A stretch of DNA of 17,082 nt, taken from positions 1-17,082 of the forward strand of contig JAMOAF010000472.1 in assembly GCA_023621895.1 (NCBI GenBank), in the 5' to 3' direction. This document shows, piece by piece, positions 7,450-14,589 of the stretch. The position numbers were made by a program, and so were the translations under genes. Below the pieces are notes generated by a model. It was given only the letters and a program-made list of their open reading frames with translations. It did not search any database and was not told the origin of the DNA. Position 1 is the stretch's first letter, and every line of letters begins with the position of its first letter. Source of the DNA: Planctomycetota bacterium (GTDB taxonomy: Bacteria; Planctomycetota; Planctomycetia; Pirellulales; Thermoguttaceae).

Positions 7450-8568
7450 TTGAACACCCTTCGGCCGCCATCGACCCGTTACACTGCTCCGCGCGGCGTT
7501 TCCCTGCTCCGGTGGGCGGGCCGCGCAAGGGGAGCGGCCGGGCTGCCGCTGCTGATCGTCGCCGGCCTGCTTGCCGCCGGCCTCCGCGCTCCGGCTGCGC
7601 GCGGCCAGGATGCTGTCTTTCTGTCCAGCCCGAGTTCCGCCCAGGGAGTGATACGCGTGACCGGCACAATCGTCGACTATTCGAGCGCAGGGCTGGTAAT
7701 CGAAACCGGTGGCGGCAGCCGCACATTTCCAGCCGAAAATGTCGCGCGGATCGAAACCCGGCGGATTGCGGCCCACGAGAAGGCCGCGTCGCTGCTGGCC
7801 GCCGGCGATTTTCCCGCGTCGCTGGCCGCTTACCGCGCCGCCCGCGAACAAGAGACTCGGCCTTGGGTCCGCCGCGAGATCACGGCCGAGATCGTCTGGT
7901 GCTGCCGCGCGCTGGGCCAACTGACCGCGGCTGCCAGCGAGTTTCTTTTGCTGGTGCGTGCCGACCCGGCCACGCCCTACTTCGACTGCATCCCCTTGGC
8001 GTGGTATGCATCCGCCCAGTCGGCCCAGCTCGAGCAGGACGCGCGGACCTGGCTCCGCCAAGAAAGCACCCCGGCGGCGGTCTTGCTCGGGGCAAGCTAC
8101 TTGCTGCCCACGGAGCTTGGCGGCACGGCACTCGACCGGCTGCGAAAACTGTCGACCGGCGCGGACAAGACGATCGCCCAATTGGCCCTCACCCAGACCT
8201 GGCGGACGGCGGCGGTCAGCGCCGATGCCGGCCAGGTCGCTTCTTGGGAGCGGACGCTGGAGTCGATGCCCCCGCGGCTGCGAGCCGGCGGCTACTACGT
8301 GGCCGGGCAAGCCTGGGCGCGCTTGGGTGAGTGGGAAAAATCCGCCCTGGCAATGATGCGAATCCCGATCCTGCATTCCCGCGACCGCCAGTTGGCCGCG
8401 CAAGCGCTGCTCGATGCCGGTACGGCCTTGGAGAAACTCGGGCGCCGCGAAGAATCCCTCGGGCTTTATCGTGAGCTATTGAAAGGCTATCCCGAATCGC
8501 CCAGGGTAGCGGAAGCACAAGCCCGGCTCAGCCAGCCAGCCGGCGCGGCGGAGGGAAAGTCGGAATGA
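7450..8568 (+). CDS. Exported TPR-like protein
   Basis: This 372-residue protein has a long basic N-terminus with a hydrophobic signal (about 30–52, LPLLIVAGLLAAGL, likely cleaved near ARGQDA). A small beta-rich segment follows (about 67–103, IRVTGTIVDYSSAGLVIET), then helical tetratricopeptide-like repeats, clearest at about 335–362 (ALLDAGTALEKLGRREESL). TPR arrays are protein-protein scaffolds; a periplasmic location next to the vWA and Exb proteins is inferred. The start is TTG at 7450, with GGAG about 11 bases before it, a weak combination, but no better in-frame start precedes the signal. The short beta-rich segment was not assigned to a known domain. A partner or adaptor role in the same motor complex is inferred from position alone. 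Confidence 0.8.
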   Translation: MNTLRPPSTRYTAPRGVSLLRWAGRARGAAGLPLLIVAGLLAAGLRAPAARGQDAVFLSSPSSAQGVIRVTGTIVDYSSAGLVIETGGGSRTFPAENVARIETRRIAAHEKAASLLAAGDFPASLAAYRAAREQETRPWVRREITAEIVWCCRALGQLTAAASEFLLLVRADPATPYFDCIPLAWYASAQSAQLEQDARTWLRQESTPAAVLLGASYLLPTELGGTALDRLRKLSTGADKTIAQLALTQTWRTAAVSADAGQVASWERTLESMPPRLRAGGYYVAGQAWARLGEWEKSALAMMRIPILHSRDRQLAAQALLDAGTALEKLGRREESLGLYRELLKGYPESPRVAEAQARLSQPAGAAEGKSE

Positions 8569-8603
8569 AGAGGGCAGAGGGCAGCACTCGACTGTTGCCG
8601 CTG

Positions 8604-8631
8604 AAGACTGAAAACTGAAAACTGAAAACTG
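8604..8631. repeat. Four 7-bp AAAACTG-type tandem repeats
   Basis: Three exact AAAACTG units (8611–8631) follow a one-base variant AAGACTG (8604–8610). They lie in the 95-bp gap between the first TPR gene and the ExbB-like gene, the only sizeable gap inside the operon. A-rich repeats stand out against the GC-rich surroundings. Slipped-strand length changes here could alter spacing without touching a reading frame. Confidence 0.85.
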
Positions 8632-8663
8632 AGAGCCGACGGCTTCTTTCAAGGAAACATCGC

Positions 8664-9587
8664 GTGAAATCCATGGATCGCAGTTTCACGATCGTGGGGC
8701 TTCTGGCAATCGGCGTCTTGACGGCCTGGCAGTTTTCCGCCGGGGCTGAGGATTCTTCGCCGCCGGGCGCCGTCCCACCACCCGTCCAATCGCCCCCTCA
8801 AGGGGCTGCCGAGCCAGCGGCCGGTGGGGCGATGGCGCCGCTGACCCCGCCGGCTGCCGCCGCAGCGCCGTCGAGCGGCGAACCAGCCACGGCCGCGCCG
8901 CGGACGTTTTGGGAGATTCTCCAGGCCAGCGGGGTCGTGGGCCTGGTGATCATCCTGCTCTCGATCGCCGCCGGGGCCCTGGTGATCGAGCAGGTCATCA
9001 CGCTCCGCGCGTCGGTGCTCATGCCGCCGGGCCTCGAGCAGGAGGTTCATCAATTACTCGGGGCCGGGAAACTCGCGGCGGCCGACCAGCGTTGCCAGAT
9101 GCAGCCGAGCTTCCTCTCGTTTGTGCTTCTCGCGGGAATCACCGAGGCCGACGGAGGTTGGCACGCGGTCGAGAAGGCGATGGAGGACGCGACTGCCGAA
9201 CAATCCTCGCGCCTGTTCCGCCGGATCGAATACTTGTCGGTGATCGGCAACATTGCAACGATGCTCGGGCTTTTGGGAACGGTCATCGGCATGGTGATGG
9301 CCTTCCGCGAGCTGGCCAACTCGCAGGGCGCCGCCCGGCCGGCCGATCTGGCCGAGGGCATCTACCTGGCGCTGGTCACGACGGTCGAGGGGCTGGTTGT
9401 GGCGATTCCTTCGCTGGGCGCATTCGCCGTGCTGCGCAACCGCATCGACCACCTGGTGGCCGAGGTCGTCTACAGCGCGCAGCATGTCACCGGACCGTTG
9501 AAACGGCTCCGGCTCAGGCAGCCGGCGCCGGCCGCGCCGCCCCTAAGGGCGATGCCGGGGCCGCCGCCCATCGAAGGAGGCCGCTGA
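8664..9587 (+). CDS. MotA/TolQ/ExbB-type proton channel protein with exported N-terminal extension
   Basis: This 307-residue inner-membrane protein is the channel-forming subunit of an Exb/Tol/Mot-type motor. It has a signal-like segment (about 7–28), a Pro/Ala-rich linker (29–80), and three transmembrane helices at about 88–109, 190–213 and 233–257. The family signature is clear: NIATMLGLLGTVIGMVMAF at 196–214, and LAEGIYLALVTT then GLVVAIPS up to 250. The N-terminal extracytoplasmic extension is absent from E. coli ExbB and TolQ. GTG at 8664 is chosen because AAGGAA lies 7 bases upstream; an in-frame ATG at 8673 is too far from it. The stop codon overlaps the next ATG by one base (TGATG). 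It probably assembles with the two ExbD-like products encoded just downstream to use the proton-motive force. Confidence 0.93.
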   Translation: MKSMDRSFTIVGLLAIGVLTAWQFSAGAEDSSPPGAVPPPVQSPPQGAAEPAAGGAMAPLTPPAAAAAPSSGEPATAAPRTFWEILQASGVVGLVIILLSIAAGALVIEQVITLRASVLMPPGLEQEVHQLLGAGKLAAADQRCQMQPSFLSFVLLAGITEADGGWHAVEKAMEDATAEQSSRLFRRIEYLSVIGNIATMLGLLGTVIGMVMAFRELANSQGAARPADLAEGIYLALVTTVEGLVVAIPSLGAFAVLRNRIDHLVAEVVYSAQHVTGPLKRLRLRQPAPAAPPLRAMPGPPPIEGGR

Positions 9588-10018
9588 TGCGAATCACCTC
9601 GAATCTCGGCCGCGGAACGATCGGCTTCAATATGACGCCGATGATCGACATCGTCTTCCAATTGATCATCTTCTTCCTCGTGTCGAACCATCTCGCCCAG
9701 CGCGAAGTGCAGGTCGAGGTCAACCTGCCCGACGCCTCCAGCGGCGAGCGCCCCGCGGAAGAAAACGTTCGCCGGGTGGTCGTCAACGTCCTGGCCGACC
9801 GGCAGATTGTCGTCGGCACGGAGGCCATCGACCAAGCGCGACTCGAGTCGCTCCTGCGATATGAGAGCGAAAAAACCCAGCGGACGGCCAATTCGCGCCC
9901 CCTGGAAGTGCTGATTCGCACCGACAGGCTCGTGCCTTACCAGAACGTCGAACCGATCCTCTTGTCCTGCGCCCGCGGCGGAATCTGGAACGTCAAGTTC
10001 GCAGTGACGGAAAAATAG
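9587..10018 (+). CDS. ExbD/TolR-type motor subunit 1
   Basis: This 143-residue protein has a short cytoplasmic N-terminus, one transmembrane helix (about 19–36), and a periplasmic ExbD/TolR domain. The helix carries the family motif MTPMIDIVFQLIIFFL, with D21 in the position of the proton-binding Asp of E. coli ExbD and TolR. An AAGGAGG Shine-Dalgarno lies at 9573–9579 and the ATG overlaps the upstream stop by one base, so translation is probably coupled to the ExbB-like gene. The product should sit inside the ExbB pore and link proton flow to periplasmic movement. The second ExbD-like gene follows after five bases. Confidence 0.94.
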   Translation: MRITSNLGRGTIGFNMTPMIDIVFQLIIFFLVSNHLAQREVQVEVNLPDASSGERPAEENVRRVVVNVLADRQIVVGTEAIDQARLESLLRYESEKTQRTANSRPLEVLIRTDRLVPYQNVEPILLSCARGGIWNVKFAVTEK

Positions 10019-10023
10019 AACCC

Positions 10024-10473
10024 ATGCGAATCCCAACCCGTCACGCCGGCAATCGCGAGCAGCCCACGGTGGGCATGACGCCGATGATCGACGTGATTTT
10101 CCAGTTGCTGATCTTCTTTATCTGCACGTCGAGTTTTCTCCCGCCGGAACGGGTCCTGCCGACGAACATGTTGCTGCCCGGCAGCACCGCGGAGACCGTG
10201 CCCATCGATCCGATCCGGCAAGACCTCGACGAGATCGTGGTCAAAGTCCTTTGGCGTTCGGGCGAGCCCCGCTGGGAGGTCAACTCCCGCCAGTACGCCC
10301 GGCTGGAAGACGTGGGCGGAGTGCTCTCGGCGGTGGCCGGCGTCCAGGTCGATCTTCCGGTGATCCTCGATATCGATGCCGCCGTGCCGATGGCGAACGT
10401 GATCGACGTCTACGATCTTTGCCGTCGGATCGGGCTCCAACGGGTGCAGTTCGCCGCTGCGGCGGGAGCGTGA
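10024..10473 (+). CDS. ExbD/TolR-type motor subunit 2
   Basis: This 149-residue paralogue of the preceding gene is not a recent duplicate: only the helix motif GMTPMIDVIFQLLIFF is close, and the periplasmic domain differs throughout. D23 takes the proton-binding Asp position, and the transmembrane helix is about 20–38. The periplasmic part carries a hydrophobic strand pattern (EIVVKVLW, PVILDIDAAVPMANVIDVYDLC) typical of the ExbD fold. With the first ExbD-like protein it could form a heterodimer in the ExbB pore, as inferred for motors with one ExbB-like and two ExbD-like subunits, for example the AglRQS gliding motor of Myxococcus. It starts 5 bases after the previous stop and ends 9 bases before the next ATG. 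Confidence 0.94.
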   Translation: MRIPTRHAGNREQPTVGMTPMIDVIFQLLIFFICTSSFLPPERVLPTNMLLPGSTAETVPIDPIRQDLDEIVVKVLWRSGEPRWEVNSRQYARLEDVGGVLSAVAGVQVDLPVILDIDAAVPMANVIDVYDLCRRIGLQRVQFAAAAGA

Positions 10474-10482
10474 ATTGTCCGC

Positions 10483-13002
10483 ATGAAACCAGTTGACTGT
10501 CTGACCATCGCCGTCTTGGCCGTTTCGCTTGCGGCAATCCCGTTTGCCGGAGCGATTGGGGCCGAGGATTCGCAAGACGGCCCGTTCCTGGCCGGCTTGC
10601 GCTCGCGGCGGTTGTTCGAACTGGCGGAAAGCTACTGTAGCGCGCGCCTCGCAGAGGGAGGGCTCTCGGAAACGCGCCAGGCAGATCTCGTCGCGGAGCT
10701 GTCCGTGACGCTGGTCGAGCGGGCCCTCGATTCGCCGCCGGAAGATCGCGAGCCCCTCTGGCGGAGAGCCTGGGAAGTGACCGGGCAGTTCGCTGAAAAT
10801 AATCCCACCCATCCGCGGCTCCTCCTGGTTCAAACCCAGGGGGCGCTCGCCCGGGTCGCCCGAGGCGAACTCGGACGGCAGGAGTCCGAGGTGCTCGGCG
10901 ACCAGGAGGAGCGCCGCAAGCAGGCCCGCGAATTTCTCCGCGAGGCGATCCGAACGCTTGGCGAGCTGTCGCAGCAGGCGGAAAGCGCGCTCCGCGAGCG
11001 GAGTCTTCCCGGCCGCCATCCGGCCGAGTCGCCCGCCACGCTCAGCGTCTACCAGTTGGCCACGCTGCTGAAGCAGATTCAGTACCAGACGGCCCGGGCG
11101 CTCCGCAACCAGGCCCTCTGCTACGACGCCCGGAGCGCCGACCGGGCGGACGCGCTCGCCCGGGCGTTGGCCCTCTTGAACGACCTGGCCCGGCTCGATT
11201 CGAGCGACCCCCTGGCATGGGACAGCCGCGTCGACGAGATCGTCTGCCACCGGCTCCTCGGCGACGATGCCGCGGCCCAGCGAAAGATCGACGCCGCCGA
11301 GGCGGACTCACCGCCCGGCGAGATCGCCGCGCGGCTGGTCGCCGAACGAATCCGCCTCGACCTGGCGTCGGGCCGTCTTGCCGAGGCCGCCGGCCGCGTC
11401 AACCAGCTTCGCAGCCCGACCACTCCGCAGCTCGACTACGCGCGGCTGGAGACGGCCCTGGCGGCATGGCAGGCGGCCGACAAGGCCGGCCAGAAGGAGA
11501 CCGCGGCGCAGTGGCAAACCATGTCCGTTGCCCTGGCCGACCAGGTGGCCCAGTATCACGGCCCCTACTGGAGCCGGCTGGCGAAAATGTTGCTCGCCCA
11601 GTCCTTGAAAGCCTCGCCCGGCGGCGGCAACGCCGATGTCTGGGCACGGGCAGCCGAGAGTTCCTACCTGAGCGGGCAGTTCGACGAGGCGATCACCACG
11701 TATGACCAGGCTCGCGACATGGCGCGGCAGCAAGGCGATTCGGACCGAGCTTTCCAGCTCGGCTTCGTTGCCGCGACGATCGAGCGCGAGCGGGGTCGGA
11801 GCGAGGAAGCCCTCCAGCGCTATCGCGACCTGGCCAAGGCCCAGCCGGCGCACCCCAAGGCTCCCGAGGCCCACCAACTGGCGATTGAACAGGCCGCCGC
11901 GGCCGCCGCCGCCAGCGCGCCCGGAGCGATCGACCGGTTCCTTGCACTTCTGGTCGAACATCTCGAGTCCTGGCCGAAGGGTGCGACGGCCAACGGCGTC
12001 CGCTGGCAATTGGGCCGCGTCCGCGAGAGCCAGCACGACTGGCGGCAGGCGGCCGCCCTCTACCGGCAGATCACGCCCGATTTTGCCCAGTTCGACCAGG
12101 TGATCCAGGCTGTCCACCGCTGCTACCGGCAATCGATTGCCGGCCTCGAAGCCGAGGGCCGACCGGCCGGTGAACTCGCCGCGGACGCGGCGCACTGGTT
12201 TGAAGCGATCGCCCTGGGGCCGGAGGGCAAGCCGCCGGAGCGCTGGAGCCCCCGCGCCCGGCAGGCCGTGCTGGCCGCCGCCGAGTTCTGGCTCCACGAC
12301 GCCCCCGCGGGCTTCGACCGCGCCGAGTCGATCCTTCTGGCCGCCTTGGCGGCTGGCGACGACGGGCCGGCCGACTGGCGTTCCGCGGCCCAGGCCCTGC
12401 GGGTCTTCTCGCTGGCCGGCCAGGGGCGCTTGCCGGAAGCGTCGGCCTTGTTGGCCCAGATCACGGAAGGTTCGCCCGACCATCTGCTGACCACGCTTGA
12501 AGGGCTGGCCGCGATGGCGCCCTCGGCGGGCGGCACGGTCCGCCGCGAGTTGGCCGCGCTGGAGCTGAAGACGATCAACCTGCTCCGCGGCCAACAAGGC
12601 GCGCTCTCCGATCGGCAACGGGCGATGCTCGAGCGACTCGCCGCCCGAGCCCTCAGCGACGCCGGCCGCGGGGCCGAATCGCTGCAATCCTACGCCAGGC
12701 TGACCCAAGACTATCCCAATGACGGAACGATTCAGGAGGAATATGCGCAGCTTCTCTCCGAGGCCGGCGATCGGGCAACGCTGGAGACGGCCCTGGCCCA
12801 ATGGCGGCAAGTCGAACAGCGCTCGCCGGCGGCCAGCGATCGGTGGTTTCGGGCGAAGTACGCGATTGCCCTCCTCCACTACCGGCTCGGCAATCCGCAG
12901 CAGGCAAAAAAAATCATCACGCTCCTCCAGGCGCTCCACCCGGAACTCGGCGGGACGCAACTCAAACCGCAATTCCTCGCGCTGATGCAAAAGTGCGGAT
13001 GA
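10483..13002 (+). CDS. Large exported TPR-repeat protein
   Basis: This 839-residue protein has a signal peptide (about 1–27, LTIAVLAVSLAAIPFAGAIGAED) followed by an almost entirely helical, Ala- and Arg-rich sequence with degenerate tetratricopeptide repeats. The clearest are at about 387–480 (AESSYLSGQFDEAITTYDQA and EEALQRYRDLAKAQPAHPKA) and near the C-terminus, about 720–835 (ESLQSYARLTQDYPND, ALLHYRLGNPQQAKKI). No catalytic motif was seen. It is the last gene of the operon, 9 bases after the second ExbD-like gene, so a periplasmic scaffold that engages the motor is the likely role. A run of eight A residues at 12906–12913, near the end, reads AAA AAA in frame. A long antisense open frame over this gene is a product of GC-rich codon use. 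Confidence 0.88.
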   Translation: MKPVDCLTIAVLAVSLAAIPFAGAIGAEDSQDGPFLAGLRSRRLFELAESYCSARLAEGGLSETRQADLVAELSVTLVERALDSPPEDREPLWRRAWEVTGQFAENNPTHPRLLLVQTQGALARVARGELGRQESEVLGDQEERRKQAREFLREAIRTLGELSQQAESALRERSLPGRHPAESPATLSVYQLATLLKQIQYQTARALRNQALCYDARSADRADALARALALLNDLARLDSSDPLAWDSRVDEIVCHRLLGDDAAAQRKIDAAEADSPPGEIAARLVAERIRLDLASGRLAEAAGRVNQLRSPTTPQLDYARLETALAAWQAADKAGQKETAAQWQTMSVALADQVAQYHGPYWSRLAKMLLAQSLKASPGGGNADVWARAAESSYLSGQFDEAITTYDQARDMARQQGDSDRAFQLGFVAATIERERGRSEEALQRYRDLAKAQPAHPKAPEAHQLAIEQAAAAAAASAPGAIDRFLALLVEHLESWPKGATANGVRWQLGRVRESQHDWRQAAALYRQITPDFAQFDQVIQAVHRCYRQSIAGLEAEGRPAGELAADAAHWFEAIALGPEGKPPERWSPRARQAVLAAAEFWLHDAPAGFDRAESILLAALAAGDDGPADWRSAAQALRVFSLAGQGRLPEASALLAQITEGSPDHLLTTLEGLAAMAPSAGGTVRRELAALELKTINLLRGQQGALSDRQRAMLERLAARALSDAGRGAESLQSYARLTQDYPNDGTIQEEYAQLLSEAGDRATLETALAQWRQVEQRSPAASDRWFRAKYAIALLHYRLGNPQQAKKIITLLQALHPELGGTQLKPQFLALMQKCG

Positions 13003-13171
13003 ATTGCAGAACCGCGGCCCGGCGCGGCAAAACGGACTATCCGGCTCGATCCCGGCATGGCCCGCTGCCGCCCGCTGTTCTGCTTGTGGGGCGGGAGGTG
13101 TTATTATGAACGAAATGACGTTTGGAGGGCCCTGAGAGGCTGCGACCGGCCGAGGCAGGAGGGCTGAACCC

Positions 13172-13591
13172 ATGGCAGAAACACCGCCGAAGACCTTCTT
13201 TGCGCCAGCGGGGCGGGATCCGCGCGAGACGCTCGATCTTGCGGCCAAACGTCTCAGGGAGAACTGCACGTTGCGCGAATTGCTCGACGCGTTCCCCAGC
13301 CCCGCGATCGTTCTCAACAGCAAGCGCCAGACGATCGCCGCCAATCTGGCCCTCCGCAAGATGTTTGATGTCGAGATCGGAGAACGACGGTCAATAATGG
13401 GGTGTCGGCGGGCGATAGTCGCTGAATTTGATCGATTGGAACCATTCGATGGTCCTGGCCAACCCCGTCTCCAATGGCACGGTCGGCTCCCAGCCGAGCT
13501 TCTCCTTGGCCAGCCGGATGTCCGGACGGCGGCGCTTGGGATCGTCGGCGGGGAGCGGCTTGTTGACGATCCGGCTCTTGGAACCGGTTAG
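13172..13591 (+). pseudogene. Truncated PAS-domain sensor protein (5' fragment)
   Basis: The frame opens with ATG after a strong AGGAGG (13157–13162) and encodes about 73 family-like residues: an N-terminal FFAPAGRDPRETL segment, then LRELLDAFPSPAIVLNSKRQ and TIAANLALRKMF, the start of a PAS fold. In planctomycete relatives this arrangement precedes a full PAS domain and often a histidine kinase or phosphatase output. Here the frame then runs antisense into the final 201 bp of the convergent decarboxylase gene and stops at 13591 after 139 codons. The last 66 residues have no family look. I read this as a 5' gene fragment broken at about 13390, not an intact protein. A short natural protein, or an assembly join, are the alternatives. 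Confidence 0.55.
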
Positions 13592-14365
13592 CCTGAGCAC
13601 GTGCCCGGCCAGCTCGGCAATCGAGAACTCGCCCGGATTGCCGAGATTCACCGGTCCGATGAACCCTTGATCGTTCTCCATCATGCGGACGAGGCCCTCG
13701 ACCATGTCGTCGCGATAGCAGAACGACCGCGTCTGCTCCCCGCCGCCAAACAGGGTGATCTCCTCCCCTTGAAGAGCCTGGCGAATGAAGTTGGAGATCA
13801 CGCGGCCGTCGAAGGGGTGCATCCGCGGGCCATAGGTGTTGAAGATACGCACGATGCGGACGTCGACCCGGTTCATGCGGTAATAGTCCATGAACAGGGC
13901 TTCGGCTGCCCGTTTGCCCTCGTCGTAACATGCCCGCGGGCCGATCGGATTGACCGATCCGCGGTAGGTTTCCGGCTGCGGGTGGACCTCTGGATCGCCG
14001 TAGACCTCGCTCGTCGACGCCTGGAGGACTCGCGCGCGGCACCTCTTGGCCATCCCCAGCACGTTGATCGCTCCGGACATCGACGTCTTCATCGTCTTGA
14101 TCGGGTTGTATTGGTAGTGGCCCGGCGCGGCAGGGCAGGCGAGATTGTAAATCTCGTCGACCTCCAGGTAGATCGGAAGCGTGATGTCGTGCCGGACGAG
14201 CTCGAAATTGGGGCAGCCGAGCAGATGGACCACGTTCGATTTCTGGCTCGTGAAGAAATTGTCGAGGCAGATCACGTCGTGCCCCCGCTCGACCAATCGC
14301 TCGCAGAGATGGGAACCGAGAAACCCGGCTCCGCCGGTCACGAGAATCCGCTTGACGGTTGGCAC
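13391..14365 (-). CDS. UDP-glucuronate decarboxylase (UDP-xylose synthase), extended SDR family
   Basis: This 324-residue cytoplasmic enzyme should oxidise and decarboxylate UDP-glucuronate to UDP-xylose with bound NAD, supplying pentose for surface polysaccharide or glycans. The NAD-binding motif GGAGFLG is at 11–17, and LDNFFTSQKSNV at 34–45 and YNLACPAAPGHYQYNP at 73–88 are typical of UXS proteins. The catalytic residues T118 and E120 lie in STSEVYG, with Y147 and K151 in YDEGK. The C-terminus SDYRPPTPHY also looks native. The start is GTG at 14365 with AAAGGA about 9 bases upstream. Length is normal for bacterial UXS. The 3' end overlaps the truncated PAS frame on the other strand. Confidence 0.94.
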   Translation of the reverse strand: MPTVKRILVTGGAGFLGSHLCERLVERGHDVICLDNFFTSQKSNVVHLLGCPNFELVRHDITLPIYLEVDEIYNLACPAAPGHYQYNPIKTMKTSMSGAINVLGMAKRCRARVLQASTSEVYGDPEVHPQPETYRGSVNPIGPRACYDEGKRAAEALFMDYYRMNRVDVRIVRIFNTYGPRMHPFDGRVISNFIRQALQGEEITLFGGGEQTRSFCYRDDMVEGLVRMMENDQGFIGPVNLGNPGEFSIAELAGHVLRLTGSKSRIVNKPLPADDPKRRRPDIRLAKEKLGWEPTVPLETGLARTIEWFQSIKFSDYRPPTPHY

Positions 14366-14589
14366 GACGCTAATCCTTTCGCCTCTGAGATCATCAGAAG
14401 TCTTTCGGCCGCCCGCGGCAGCCCTCCCTTGCCTCCAGCGTTAGTAGAAGGCACTTCTGACGGCTGACCGCTGGCGGCTGATCGCAGCGCGATCCTGCTG
14501 AATGATACAACACGCTCTCCTGGTTGGGCATCCGGCCTGGCGACCGCCATCCGCCGGATATTCGATCCAACCGCGAGAATCGCGCTTCG

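Noticed and set aside
6335..7726. A 463-codon minus-strand frame across the vWA gene
   Set aside because: The plus strand encodes a vWA domain with full MIDAS residues. The minus frame gives low-complexity Arg/Ala sequence.
13012..13027. Possible terminator after the TPR operon
   Set aside because: CCGCG/CGCGG is a short 5-bp stem with no T-tract after it.
11308..13359. A 683-codon open frame on the minus strand
   Set aside because: It is antisense to the large TPR gene, which has a signal peptide, repeats and operon context. Long antisense frames are expected where codons are GC-rich.
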